64,000 bases of DNA from Flavobacterium faecale (lineage in GTDB: Bacteria > Bacteroidota > Bacteroidia > Flavobacteriales > Flavobacteriaceae): NCBI RefSeq assembly GCF_003076455.1, contig NZ_CP020918.1:4066001-4130000 (forward strand), read 5' to 3'. Shown here in pieces: positions 1 to 9,462 of the stretch; the first letter of the stretch is position 1; every line of letters starts with the position of its first letter. The position numbers and the translations under genes are program-made. A model generated the notes under the pieces. That model searched no databases. It had not been told where the DNA came from and was given only the letters and a program-made list of their open reading frames with translations.

Positions 1-2315
1 CACAGGTTGAAATATTCAGCAAAACAACTGGCATCAAAGAATTTTCTAATTCAAATGGGCAGTTTGAATTCAATTTTAAATCCCAAGGGAGTCACGATTT
101 AGTGTTTTTCAAGAACGGATACAGCATCGTAGAACAAATTAGCATCACAACAGGAAGTGATTTGACAGTTGTTTTGACTAAAATCAATAATCTGTCTGAG
201 GTAATTATTCGAAAACAAAATGACAGGCTACAGTCGATTCGAAAACTAAATGATATTGAGGAAACTGCTATTTATGCAGGTAAAAAGACCGAAGTAATCA
301 ATGTCGAAAAATTGACTGCCAATAAATCAACTAACAATGCGCGACAAATTTTTGCTCAAGTAGTTGGTTTAACGATTAACGAAAGCTCTGATGGTGGTTT
401 GCAATTGAGCATTGGAGGTCGCGGATTAGATCCCAACCGAACCGCTAACTTTAATACACGTCAAAACGGTTACGACATAAGTGCCGATGTTTTGGGGTAT
501 CCTGAGAGTTATTACACTACACCAACAGAAGCCTTAGAAGAAATTCAAGTGATTCGTGGTGCAGCATCTTTACAATATGGAACACAGTTTGGTGGTATGA
601 TTAACTTCAAATTAAAAACTCCTTCTTTAAAACCGATTGAAGTTACAACCCGAAATACTATTGGTTCCTACGGATTGTACACCAACTTCACTTCATTAAG
701 TGGTACTAAAGGCAAATTTAGCTACTACGCCTTTTTTAATTACAAACAAGGAAATGGGTACAGACCTAATTCTGATTTTGATAGCAAGAGCTATTTTGCC
801 AATCTAAATTACAAATTCAACGAAAAAACATCCTTGCATTTTGACTATACCTATTATAATTACTTGGCGCAACAACCAGGTGGTTTGACAGACGAGCAGT
901 TTAATGAAAATCCAAAACAAAGCAATAGAACTCGAAATTGGTTTGCTGTGAATTGGAATTTATATGCCTTACGTTTAAAACATAAGTTTGACGAAAACTC
1001 TGATTTCTCATTGCAATTATTTGGACTGGATGCCACTAGAAAAGCATTAGGTTTTAGAGATAACCGCATCACCACGCCCGATCCTATGGGTGCACGTGAC
1101 TTGATTCTGGGTGATTTTGTTAACTGGGGTGCCGAAGCGCGCTACCTAAAACGCTATTATATTGGAGAACAAAAAAGTGCGTTTTTAATTGGTGCCAAAT
1201 ATTACCAATCCCGTAATACACAACAGCAAGGTCCAGGTAGCTCAAGTTCTGGCGCCGATTTTACGATCGCAAATACCGAATATCCTTTTTATGCCAATCA
1301 ATCAAATTTTACTTTTCCGAATCTAAATCTTGCCATTTTTGGTGAAAATATTTTTAAAATCAATGCTAATTTTACAATTACACCTGGTTTTAGAATCGAA
1401 AAAATACGAACGCAAGCTAAAGGAACTTACCAGAAAATCAATCAAGATTTGGCAGGTAATGTTATCTTGAATGAAACCGTTTCAGAAGATATTGTTAAGG
1501 ACAGAAACCTATACCTGCTAGGTGTAGGATTGAGCTATAAACCTAAAAAAGGAATGGAAATCTATGGTAACGTCTCTCAAAACTATCGTTCGGTAACTTT
1601 TAGCGATATTTTTACCGTTAATCCTAGTCAGGCAGTAGATCCCAATATAACAGATGAAAAAGGATATACATCAGATATTGGAATACGAGGAAATCTTGGT
1701 CAGAAACTAACCTTCGATTCTAGTATTTTTGGATTGTACTACAACAATAAAATCGGGCAATATGACGGTACCAATGCTTCCAATAACATTGTAAAAATCA
1801 CCGCAAATACTGGAACTGCGTTTACGTATGGATTTGAAACGTTATTAGATTGGAACATTGCCAAAACCTATTTCCCTGCTAAAGAAAATTTGAGTTGGAA
1901 TGTATTTACCAATTCCTCAATTACAGGATCTACTTATCTAAAATCAGATATACCGACGGTGAAGAAAGGCTACAAAGTAGAATTTGTGCCTAGATACAAC
2001 ATCAAAACCGGAACGAGCGTAGGGTACAAAAACTTTTTGTCAAGCGTGCAGTTAACGTATGTGTCCTCGCAACTATCGAGTGCGGGTAGCAATACATCCA
2101 ACAATGTGCTAACTGGAATTTCAGGATCGATTCCTTCTTATTATGTAGCCGATATTTCGACTTCTTATAAATGGAAAAATTTTAAGCTGGAAGCAGGTAT
2201 CAATAACTTTACAGACAACAGCTACTTTACCCGTAGAGCGACTGGATATCCTGGCCCTGGAATCATTCCTTCAGATAGAAGAACATTTTATACCACACTG
2301 CAGTATATGTTCTAG
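1..2315 (+). CDS. TonB-dependent outer membrane receptor, 5' end missing (FecA/siderophore-like)
   Basis: The reading frame is already open at base 3, so the N-terminus lies outside the window. The first visible residues look like the end of a carboxypeptidase-regulatory-like domain, followed by a linker and a plug domain (motifs GLTINESSDGGLQLSIGGRG and IQVIRGAASLQYGTQFGGMI) and a long 22-strand-type beta-barrel ending in aromatic YMF, the usual barrel terminus. Receptors of this family import ferric chelates or other large ligands across the outer membrane using TonB energy. The plug pattern resembles FecA-type iron receptors, but the ligand cannot be read from sequence. A hairpin terminator follows directly, so this is the last gene of its transcript. 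Confidence 0.9.
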   Translation, partial: QVEIFSKTTGIKEFSNSNGQFEFNFKSQGSHDLVFFKNGYSIVEQISITTGSDLTVVLTKINNLSEVIIRKQNDRLQSIRKLNDIEETAIYAGKKTEVINVEKLTANKSTNNARQIFAQVVGLTINESSDGGLQLSIGGRGLDPNRTANFNTRQNGYDISADVLGYPESYYTTPTEALEEIQVIRGAASLQYGTQFGGMINFKLKTPSLKPIEVTTRNTIGSYGLYTNFTSLSGTKGKFSYYAFFNYKQGNGYRPNSDFDSKSYFANLNYKFNEKTSLHFDYTYYNYLAQQPGGLTDEQFNENPKQSNRTRNWFAVNWNLYALRLKHKFDENSDFSLQLFGLDATRKALGFRDNRITTPDPMGARDLILGDFVNWGAEARYLKRYYIGEQKSAFLIGAKYYQSRNTQQQGPGSSSSGADFTIANTEYPFYANQSNFTFPNLNLAIFGENIFKINANFTITPGFRIEKIRTQAKGTYQKINQDLAGNVILNETVSEDIVKDRNLYLLGVGLSYKPKKGMEIYGNVSQNYRSVTFSDIFTVNPSQAVDPNITDEKGYTSDIGIRGNLGQKLTFDSSIFGLYYNNKIGQYDGTNASNNIVKITANTGTAFTYGFETLLDWNIAKTYFPAKENLSWNVFTNSSITGSTYLKSDIPTVKKGYKVEFVPRYNIKTGTSVGYKNFLSSVQLTYVSSQLSSAGSNTSNNVLTGISGSIPSYYVADISTSYKWKNFKLEAGINNFTDNSYFTRRATGYPGPGIIPSDRRTFYTTLQYMF

Positions 2316-2337
2316 CTCATAGACGAACAGCATTTTA

Positions 2338-2390
2338 AAACCCATTTAGAAAAAGCAATCAACCGCAGTTTCTGAATGGGTTTCTTTTTT
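2338..2390 (+). terminator. Rho-independent terminator of the TonB receptor
   Basis: A 15-bp arm at 2338-2352 pairs with 2369-2383 with one mismatch and is followed by TTTCTTTTTT. It lies 23 bp after the receptor stop codon. Confidence 0.75.
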
Positions 2391-2401
2391 AAATAGGTTT
2401 A

Positions 2402-2462
2402 AACTTTGAAAGCAGTCTGGCAAATTGTATAAAAGTTATCCCATAAGACAGCTTTATATTTG
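2402..2462 (+). promoter_or_regulatory. Promoter with 21-bp direct repeat, upstream of the 69-aa membrane protein
   Basis: The -7 box TATATTTG (2455-2462) matches TANNTTTG exactly. A half-site AATTGTATAAA lies at 2423-2433, its TATAAA starting 27 bp before the -7 box. A weaker half-site AACTTTGAAAG lies 21 bp further upstream at 2402-2412. The same layout precedes dps, the lipoprotein at 16330 and the porin at 18025. No good -33 TTTG is present, which fits an activator-dependent promoter. The leader to the ATG at 2563 would be about 95 nt. Confidence 0.5.
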
Positions 2463-2562
2463 TAACTGTGAACATCACGACTTTTCGAATGTAATATAGG
2501 TTGAAAACACAACTAATCGCTTTTTATTCGAAAAATAAAATAAAAATAAAAAATTAAATAGT

Positions 2563-2772
2563 ATGAAAATGACAGGAATAGTACTCGTAATTATTGGAGC
2601 AGTAATGATGTTTTATACCGGTTTTAATGTAGTAACCAAAGAAAAAGTGGTTGACATTGGACCCATCGAAATCAACAAAGAAAAAAACAACCCAGTGAGT
2701 TGGTCTCCAATTTTAGGAGGTATTTTGTTGGTGGGCGGTATCGTTATGTACACGACCTCAACTAAAAAATAA
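2563..2772 (+). CDS. Small inner-membrane protein with two predicted membrane segments
   Basis: The 69-residue protein has a hydrophobic segment at about residues 3-22 (MTGIVLVIIGAVMMFYTGF) and another at about 48-64, joined by a charged loop containing KEKVVDIGPIEINKEK. This hairpin layout is common in small stress-related membrane proteins of Bacteroidota, but I do not recognise a characterised family. It is a single gene ending 5 bp from the convergent BtuF-like gene. The upstream region carries the direct-repeat promoter shared with dps, so it may belong to the same stress response; that is inference. Confidence 0.75.
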   Translation: MKMTGIVLVIIGAVMMFYTGFNVVTKEKVVDIGPIEINKEKNNPVSWSPILGGILLVGGIVMYTTSTKK

Positions 2773-2777
2773 ATTGT

Positions 2778-3578
2778 TTACTGTATTTGAGAACGCAACA
2801 TTTTGAAGTATTCAAATGCTTTTAATAATCGTGTTCCGTACCATGAAAACATCTCGCCATCAACCAATACGATGGGTGCTTTAAAATTATCTTCTTGCAG
2901 TTCGTACCCGTCTTCTTTTTTGAAAGGATAGGGTTCTGATGACAAGAATACTGCTTCAGGATTGGCCTCTTTTAATTGGTCAATAGTGATTTCGGGGTAG
3001 CGAATGGCTTCCCCGAAAACATTTTCGAACTTATTCAAAAGTAATAGTTCGTTGATATATGTTGAAGACCCAGCTACCATATATGGATTTTTCCAGATAA
3101 AATAGGCTACTTTTTTGGTGGATAGGTCTTTTACATTTTCTTTAAAATTCTTCAAACCGAAAGCCAACTTATCATTCCATTTACGAGCTTCAACACGACG
3201 GTTGAAGAGCTGACCAAAATCGGTTATCATTTGAAAATTATCTTCAATAGTCACGATATCAGTGACCCAAACTGGGCATATTTCACTCAATTGCGCAACC
3301 ATTTCTTTGGTATTTTCCTCCTTATTACAAATTATAATATCTGGTTGGAGCAATTTTATTTTTTCGAAATGTATTTTTTTCGTCCCTCCTACTTTGGTCT
3401 TCACTGATTTCAAATGGTACGGATGAACACAAAATTTGGTGATGCCCACAAGTTGCGCTTCCAAGCCCAAATCATGCAGCAACTCCGTTTGTGAGGGTAC
3501 CAACGAGATAATACGTTGTGGCGTTTTCAAAAAAAAATGTGCTTGTCCTATTTGGTCAATCAAAGTAGTGTCTTTCAA
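2778..3578 (-). CDS. BtuF-like helical-backbone metal/cobalamin-binding protein
   Basis: The 266-residue protein has the two-lobed fold signature of ABC transporter binding proteins for vitamin B12 or iron chelates. RIISLVPSQTELLHDLGLEA opens the N-lobe, LLQPDIIICNKEENTKEMV closes it, a long linking helix follows, and IDQLKEANPEAVFLSSEPYPF lies in the C-lobe. No signal peptide or lipobox is visible from this start, which is odd for a periplasmic binding protein and is seen in Bacteroidota homologues that may be cytosolic or use another start. No permease or ATPase lies beside it. It ends 5 bp from the convergent small membrane gene. Ligand unknown. Confidence 0.8.
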   Translation of the reverse strand: MKDTTLIDQIGQAHFFLKTPQRIISLVPSQTELLHDLGLEAQLVGITKFCVHPYHLKSVKTKVGGTKKIHFEKIKLLQPDIIICNKEENTKEMVAQLSEICPVWVTDIVTIEDNFQMITDFGQLFNRRVEARKWNDKLAFGLKNFKENVKDLSTKKVAYFIWKNPYMVAGSSTYINELLLLNKFENVFGEAIRYPEITIDQLKEANPEAVFLSSEPYPFKKEDGYELQEDNFKAPIVLVDGEMFSWYGTRLLKAFEYFKMLRSQIQ

Positions 3579-3604
3579 ATCTAAAGAAATTTATTTTTCG
3601 AAAA

Positions 3605-4426
3605 TTAAAATTTATCCGCCATGATTGTTTGCATTTCTTGTTGCATTTTCAAAGCTTCTTCTCTTGCTTTTTCGGCAAAATCGGCTTCTTTGGATGCATA
3701 AATTATTCCTCTTGAAGAATTAATTAACAAACCTATTTTATCATTCATTCCGTATTTGCATACCTCAGAGAGACTACCGCCTTGAGCACCAACGCCAGGA
3801 ACAAGTAAAAAACTGTCTGGAACAATTTGACGAATGGCCGTAAAATATTCTGCTTTGGTCGCTCCTACCACATACATGAGGTTTTCGCTGTTTTTCCAAG
3901 ATTTTGAAGTTTCTAGAACCTGCTTGTACAATTCGTTCCCGCCAACATTCAAGGTTTGAAAATCAAAAGCCCCTTCATTGGAAGTCAAGGCAAGCATGAT
4001 GGTGTGTTTGTTTTCGAACGCTAAAAATGGCTCTACCGAATCCTTACCCATGTAAGGCGCTACTGTCACACTATCAAAATTTAAATCTTCAAAAAAAGCT
4101 TTGGCATACATTGATGATGTGTTACCAATATCGCCACGTTTTGCATCTGCGATGGTAAAAATATCAGGGTAGTTTTCATTGATATAATTAATCGTTTTTT
4201 GCAAAGCCACCCATCCTTTGATTCCGTAGGCTTCAAAAAAAGCAATATTAGGCTTGTACGATACACACAAATCGTGTGTAGCATCAATAATCGCTTTGTT
4301 AAACTCAAAAATAGGATCTTCAAGTGCTAATAAATGTTGCGGAATTTTGTTCAAATCGACATCTAGACCTACGCATAGGAACGATTTTTTTAGTTTGATT
4401 TGTTCTAATAGTTGTTGTGTTGTCAT
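3605..4426 (-). CDS. pyrF: Orotidine 5'-phosphate decarboxylase
   Basis: Last step of de novo UMP synthesis: it decarboxylates OMP to UMP in the cytosol. The 273-residue protein carries the catalytic-loop motif ADAKRGDI at residues 93-100 (lysine and aspartate of the catalytic network), an N-terminal FLCVGLDVD phosphate/substrate segment and a C-terminal [10 protein letters not shown] phosphate-binding loop. Length and motifs fit the longer, type 2 OMP decarboxylases. I chose the ATG giving [10 protein letters not shown] over an ATG 40 codons upstream, because the extension ([12 protein letters not shown] and so on) is not family-like. It is monocistronic, 26 bp from the BtuF-like gene. Confidence 0.95.
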   Translation of the reverse strand: MTTQQLLEQIKLKKSFLCVGLDVDLNKIPQHLLALEDPIFEFNKAIIDATHDLCVSYKPNIAFFEAYGIKGWVALQKTINYINENYPDIFTIADAKRGDIGNTSSMYAKAFFEDLNFDSVTVAPYMGKDSVEPFLAFENKHTIMLALTSNEGAFDFQTLNVGGNELYKQVLETSKSWKNSENLMYVVGATKAEYFTAIRQIVPDSFLLVPGVGAQGGSLSEVCKYGMNDKIGLLINSSRGIIYASKEADFAEKAREEALKMQQEMQTIMADKF

Positions 4427-4732
4427 GAAGTAGTTTTCTTGTGGTGCAAATTTACAAAGTTTAATCGTTTTATAAATGCATTCTTCAATTATTCGAAAAA
4501 TAAGACAATTGAAATAGTACAACATTATTTCTTGATCGAATAACAACTCAATTCATACATGAATAACACGGAAGTTCAAAATTTCTTACTGAACTAGTGC
4601 TAAAATATTGAGATAAGAATTTGAGACCTCTTTTTAACTATATTTCGAAAGCGTAATTTGCCATTTAGCTTTAAGACTAACTGTTTTCTAATATTCCCCC
4701 AGCTAAATTTGATTTCAAGTCTTTAACGGTTA
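4427..4732. other. Gene-free gap between pyrF and pdeM
   Basis: About 300 bp of AT-rich sequence upstream of pyrF and downstream of pdeM. I see no open frame, clear hairpin terminator or exact TANNTTTG box here. Confidence 0.6.
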
Positions 4733-5371
4733 TTAGGTTTTAGCAATCTCAAAAACAGTAGTATCTGCAATGGCGTAGATGGTGTTTTTTGTTGTTGGCT
4801 TGATAAAGTACTTTCCGGTAAACGAGCCGAAAGCGGGCAATATCATTTGATTTTCGGATTGAAAGAAGCAAGCTAACTTCAGAAACTGTCTTCCAATCCC
4901 TTTCAATTCCACTCCCGGATGCAAGTGTCCACAAAAGTTGAATAAGGCTATCGTTTCTTCGGGATGGTGTGTGAGTAAGAAGTCATCTATAACCATTTGT
5001 GGGAGTACTTTAATTTGCAAATCGGTATAATAGTCGCGACCAATCACGTCATGATTCCCTTCGATCAATACAAACGAACAATTAACTTGGTTCGAAATCC
5101 ATTCTTCAAACATGTTCCATTCATTATTGATTTTGCTATGAAATAAATCACCCAAAAAAACCACCTTTTCTGGAGTATAGGTGGCTAATAAAACATCCAA
5201 ATTAGCGAAATTCTCCTTAATTATTGCGGTGGGAATCGCGATACCATATTTCCTGAAATGCATTACTTTTCCGAAATGAACATCTGAGACCAAGAGGATT
5301 TTCTTTTCTACCCAATACATGGCGCCCAGATGGTGGAGTATAAAATTTTGTTTTCGAATCGTAATTTGCAT
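4733..5371 (-). CDS. pdeM: Ligase-associated DNA damage response metallophosphoesterase PdeM
   Basis: A calcineurin-like metallo-phosphoesterase of 212 residues, the fourth gene of the ligase-associated DNA repair operon. Metal-site motifs are all present: DVH at 30-32, GD at 74-75, GNHD at 105-108, THH around 134-136 and GHLHPG at 148-153. The family is annotated as a nuclease or phosphodiesterase working with the co-encoded ligase and helicase on damaged DNA, although biochemical data are sparse. The gene starts 10 bp after the helicase stop codon, which suggests co-transcription. Confidence 0.9.
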   Translation of the reverse strand: MQITIRKQNFILHHLGAMYWVEKKILLVSDVHFGKVMHFRKYGIAIPTAIIKENFANLDVLLATYTPEKVVFLGDLFHSKINNEWNMFEEWISNQVNCSFVLIEGNHDVIGRDYYTDLQIKVLPQMVIDDFLLTHHPEETIALFNFCGHLHPGVELKGIGRQFLKLACFFQSENQMILPAFGSFTGKYFIKPTTKNTIYAIADTTVFEIAKT

Positions 5372-5381
5372 TCTTTTCTAA

Positions 5382-7844
5382 TTATACCTTCAAGTAACTC
5401 GCTGTCATTTTGGCTATGCGTTCGGCAAGGCTTTCACTTGACAATTTTTCTCGCAGTCTGTCTGTGATGATCGGAAAACTAAAAGGTGTTGGTTTTTGGC
5501 ATTTTCGAATAATGATCTCCTGCGAATTGATGCGCTCGAGTGCTTGGCGCAGTCGACCCTCTTCTAACTGGTGTTCAAATGTTTCGATATATGCTTGTTG
5601 CAAAAGTAAGTTATCGGGTTCATAATCTCTAAAAACTTCAAACAATAACTGTGACCCATTTTGCAAATGCTTGGTTTTGATAAATTTACCAGGCATACCC
5701 GTAAACAATAAACCTGAAATAATGGCAATATCCCTAAATTTTCGTCTTGCCATTTCGGTAGCATTTAGACTTTGCTGTAAATCTTCATGCACGTAGGAGG
5801 TCGAAAACAAATTGTTATCTATCACCAACTGCAAATCAATTTCTTGATCAGATAGCAATTCAAATCCGTAATCATTGTATGCCAACGAAAAAGTAATAGG
5901 AGACAACAACGAAATGCGATAGGCCATAATACTCGCCAAAGCTTCATGTACAAAGCGCCCTTCAAACGGATAAAACAAAGTATGGTAGCCCTCGCGCGTT
6001 TTGAAGGTTTCGATTAAAAACTCATTTTCGTTTGGTATGCAGCTTTCTAACTTTTGTCTTGTAAAAACAGGCTCCAATGCTAGTAGCTCGGGCGAAAGCG
6101 AATTGTGATTTACAGCATATAATTCCTCACGAAGCAAGGTACTCATTTGGGCAGAAAATGCCATTCGGCCACCCATCCAACTTACTGTTTTGGCTGTTTT
6201 TTTGGGTCCTGCTTTTCGAACATAAACTTGCATATCCTTAATAGCATAAAACTCCAACTTTTTTCCGGCGAAGATAAAGATATCGCCTTTACGCAATTTG
6301 GCTGCAAACCACTCTTCGATAAAACCAATATAGCCGCCACTGACAAACTTTATATTCAAAACGGCATCACTCACAATGGTTCCAATTTGCATGCGGTGCT
6401 GCATTGCCGTTTTTCGACTATTAATTTTGTACAAGCTATTCTCGTCAATTTCGACTTTTTTGTATTCATCGTATTTTTCTAAACTTTGACTACCGTTGGT
6501 GATAAAATTCAGAATCCATTGCCAATTCTCTGGTGTAATACTCTGGAAACAGAAGGTCGCTTTGATTTCATCATAAATAATTTTTGAATCAAAACCATTC
6601 GATACCGCAAGTGTATTGAGATACTGAATCAAAACATCGTAACTGTTTAGGTACGGAATTCGGTCTTCGACTATTGCTTCTTTTGTTGCTCTTTTTAGGG
6701 CTGATGCTTCGATTAATTCCATGGCGTGCGTGGCCAAAAAATAAATGACGCTTTCTTTGCCCGGTTGGTGTCCACTCCTACCCGCACGCTGCAAAAATCG
6801 AGCAACACCTTTGGGGCTACCTACTTGGATAATGGTCTCAACAGGCGCAAAATCGACTCCCAAATCGAGACTTGAGGTACAAACGACTACTTTGAGTTCT
6901 TCGTTTTTTATAGCATTTTCGACCCAGGCTCGGGTCTCGCGTGCAATGCTCCCGTGATGCATCGCCATCTCGCCAGCAAACTCAGGATATTTATCTAATA
7001 AAGCTTGAAACCAGATTTCGCATTGTGACCTGGTGTTGGTAAAAATTAAGGTTGTTTTACTACCTCGGATGATCGTTGCAACTTCTTTTATAAGGTGTAG
7101 TCCCATGTGACCGCGCCAAGGGTATGAATCTACCTTTTCGGGCAAGATCGATTCTACTTTTATCTTTTTGTTAATCTTGGCTTTAATCAAAACCGAATTG
7201 TTCAACGCTTCGGTATTATGACCTAGCAAAACGGTTTGTGCTAGTTCGAGATTTCCAATCGTGGCAGATATGCCCCAAACTTTCATTTTCGGGGCAACTG
7301 TTTTCAAACGTGACAAGGAGAGTTCCATTTGCACGCCACGTTTTGTCCCCATAAGTTCGTGCCACTCATCAACTACAATAGCCGAGCAGGATTCAAAAAT
7401 TTTATCGTATCCCTTGGTCGCAAGAAGTAATTGCAAACTTTCGGGTGTGGTAATTAGCAAATCGGGCATGTTATTTTTCTGCTTTGCGCGCTCTTGCGAG
7501 CTAGTGTCACCTGTGCGTACCCCAACAGTCATCAAGGTTCCAAGATCTGCCGCAACACGCTCAGCTGCTTGTTGTATATCTGCAGAAAGTGCTCTAAGGG
7601 GTGTGATCCAAATGGCCTTCAATCCCTTTTTATGCTTGAATTTATAATCCTTATTAGATCGTATGTATTGTAAAATGATCGGCAACCACAAAGCATAGGT
7701 TTTCCCGCTGCCTGTTGGGGCATTGAGCAAACCGTTCTTCCCTTGCAAAAAGGCTTCCCAGGTTTGCTTTTGAAACGGAAAAGCTTTCCAATCTTGTTTT
7801 AAAAACCAATTTTCTGCTATTTCTATCTGTTCTTTCCTTGTCAT
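5382..7844 (-). CDS. Ligase-associated DEXH-box DNA helicase (Lhr-like)
   Basis: An 820-residue superfamily 2 helicase. Motif I APTGSGKT lies at residues 42-49, motif Ia TPLRALS at 81-87, motif II is DEWH at 159-162, motif III SAT, and motif VI QRAGRSGHQ. A long C-terminal part corresponds to the winged-helix and Lhr-core region. The family unwinds DNA or DNA-RNA hybrids 3'-5' in an ATP-dependent manner, and this subgroup is defined by its link to an ATP-dependent ligase. It starts 5 bp after the ligase stop codon and precedes pdeM by 10 bp. Full length with no missing motif. Confidence 0.93.
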   Translation of the reverse strand: MTRKEQIEIAENWFLKQDWKAFPFQKQTWEAFLQGKNGLLNAPTGSGKTYALWLPIILQYIRSNKDYKFKHKKGLKAIWITPLRALSADIQQAAERVAADLGTLMTVGVRTGDTSSQERAKQKNNMPDLLITTPESLQLLLATKGYDKIFESCSAIVVDEWHELMGTKRGVQMELSLSRLKTVAPKMKVWGISATIGNLELAQTVLLGHNTEALNNSVLIKAKINKKIKVESILPEKVDSYPWRGHMGLHLIKEVATIIRGSKTTLIFTNTRSQCEIWFQALLDKYPEFAGEMAMHHGSIARETRAWVENAIKNEELKVVVCTSSLDLGVDFAPVETIIQVGSPKGVARFLQRAGRSGHQPGKESVIYFLATHAMELIEASALKRATKEAIVEDRIPYLNSYDVLIQYLNTLAVSNGFDSKIIYDEIKATFCFQSITPENWQWILNFITNGSQSLEKYDEYKKVEIDENSLYKINSRKTAMQHRMQIGTIVSDAVLNIKFVSGGYIGFIEEWFAAKLRKGDIFIFAGKKLEFYAIKDMQVYVRKAGPKKTAKTVSWMGGRMAFSAQMSTLLREELYAVNHNSLSPELLALEPVFTRQKLESCIPNENEFLIETFKTREGYHTLFYPFEGRFVHEALASIMAYRISLLSPITFSLAYNDYGFELLSDQEIDLQLVIDNNLFSTSYVHEDLQQSLNATEMARRKFRDIAIISGLLFTGMPGKFIKTKHLQNGSQLLFEVFRDYEPDNLLLQQAYIETFEHQLEEGRLRQALERINSQEIIIRKCQKPTPFSFPIITDRLREKLSSESLAERIAKMTASYLKV

Positions 7845-7849
7845 TTTCG

Positions 7850-9451
7850 CTAGATTATCATGTTTTTTAAATCATCAATGGAATTCGCATCTTCTATTTT
7901 TTTGTCTTGTCGCCATCTCAAAATTCTTGGAAATCGTGTAGCAACACCGCTTTTATGTCGGCTGGACAAGGCGATACCTTCAAATGCAATTTCAAAAACC
8001 AATTGTGGTTTTACGCTTCGAACAGGACCAAATTTGTCCATTGTATTTTTCTTTATAAAATCATCTACCTTTCTAAACTCAGCATCCGTCAACCCTGAAT
8101 ATGCTTTTGCAAAAGTCACCAACTCTGGCTGACCATCGGCATTGTTTTGCCAGAGCGCAAAGGTATAATCGGTGAACAAATTACTTCGCCTACCCGAGCC
8201 TCGCATGGCGTAGGTAAGCACCGCATCTATGACCAAGGGTTCCAATTTCCATTTCCACCAGTCGCCTTTTTTTCGTCCTACTTGATAAGTGGAATCTAAT
8301 CTTTTGATCATCAAACCTTCACTTCGTTTTTCTCTGGCCAATTGACGTTCCTTTGTCACCTCCTCCCAATCGTCAAAAACCATTCGGTCCGACAATTGAA
8401 ATGGAATACCACTATCTTTAATTTTTTCGAATAAAAATTCTAAGATTTCTCTTCTGTCTTTATAACTTTTAGATCGAATGTCTTTGCCTTCCCATTCCAG
8501 AATATCGTAAGCTTTCAAGATTACTGGATTACTCTGCAAAAGTTTGGCTGAAACTGTTTTTCTACCAATACGTTTTTGCAAATCATTGAAAGTGCCTATT
8601 TCGCCCTCCCGATAGGCCAAAATTTCGGCATCAATCACGGTACCATTTGGAATAACACCTAGCAAGGACTGAAATTCAGGATATTTATCGGTTACCAACT
8701 CTTCTCCACGAGACCACACAAAAAGTTGATCGTCTCGTACAATGGTTTGTGATCGAATGCCATCCCATTTATGTTCTACTGACCACTGCCCTACATCGCC
8801 TAAATTTGAAACCTGACCTTCAATAGGATACGCGAGATAAAAAGGATACGGTTTTGAAACATAATCGCCACTTTTCTCCTCCAAAACCAACTCTTGAAAA
8901 CTGATGGTATTAGGATCCCAATTCCCCATCAATTTGTAGGCGAGCACATTTTCATCAACTCCTGTTGCATTTGACAGTGCTCGAGTCATTAATTTTTGAC
9001 TAACTCCAATTCTAAAACTTCCTGTTATTAATTTGGTAAACACAAAGCGTTCGTAATAATTCAGCGCTAGCCAATTGGTTTGTAAATAAGCCTTTTTCTC
9101 TTCCTCTGTTTTCTTTTTTAGGGCAATTATTTCTTGTAAAAAATTAGAAAGACTTTTATCAGAATGGTCTTTTGTTGTCGGAATGATTAAGGCAATGGTC
9201 TCCGCCAAGTCACCTACAATATGGTAACTTTCTTCAAATAGCCACATGGGTATAGCTGCCAATTCATTTGCCCAAACGCGCAGTAAAGTGGTATTAACTG
9301 GCCTTGGTGGTCTACGATGTGACAAAATAGCGATGGTCCACACTTTGTCCTCCGGACTAGCAACTGTGAAATAGTGTGCTAATGCGGCCACTTTAACAGT
9401 CGTTTTGTTGGTGCTATCTAAGCTTTTGATTAAATTGGCAAAAAGTTTCAT
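7850..9451 (-). CDS. ATP-dependent DNA ligase of the ligase-associated damage response cluster
   Basis: A 533-residue ATP-dependent ligase that seals nicks via a ligase-adenylate intermediate. The adenylated lysine is in motif I, HKWDGIR, with KWDG at residues 228-231. Downstream nucleotidyltransferase motifs include DAEILAY (III), SEGLMIKRLDSTYQVGRK (IV) and WWKWKLEP (V). The N-terminal ~200 residues form a helical DNA-binding domain, and an OB-fold follows motif V. It lacks LigD polymerase or nuclease domains and Ku is not nearby, so it is not a classical NHEJ ligase. It lies second in the operon, 11 bp after the exonuclease. The replicative NAD-dependent ligase is presumably elsewhere. Confidence 0.93.
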   Translation of the reverse strand: MKLFANLIKSLDSTNKTTVKVAALAHYFTVASPEDKVWTIAILSHRRPPRPVNTTLLRVWANELAAIPMWLFEESYHIVGDLAETIALIIPTTKDHSDKSLSNFLQEIIALKKKTEEEKKAYLQTNWLALNYYERFVFTKLITGSFRIGVSQKLMTRALSNATGVDENVLAYKLMGNWDPNTISFQELVLEEKSGDYVSKPYPFYLAYPIEGQVSNLGDVGQWSVEHKWDGIRSQTIVRDDQLFVWSRGEELVTDKYPEFQSLLGVIPNGTVIDAEILAYREGEIGTFNDLQKRIGRKTVSAKLLQSNPVILKAYDILEWEGKDIRSKSYKDRREILEFLFEKIKDSGIPFQLSDRMVFDDWEEVTKERQLAREKRSEGLMIKRLDSTYQVGRKKGDWWKWKLEPLVIDAVLTYAMRGSGRRSNLFTDYTFALWQNNADGQPELVTFAKAYSGLTDAEFRKVDDFIKKNTMDKFGPVRSVKPQLVFEIAFEGIALSSRHKSGVATRFPRILRWRQDKKIEDANSIDDLKNMII

Positions 9452-9462
9452 AAAGCAATCAT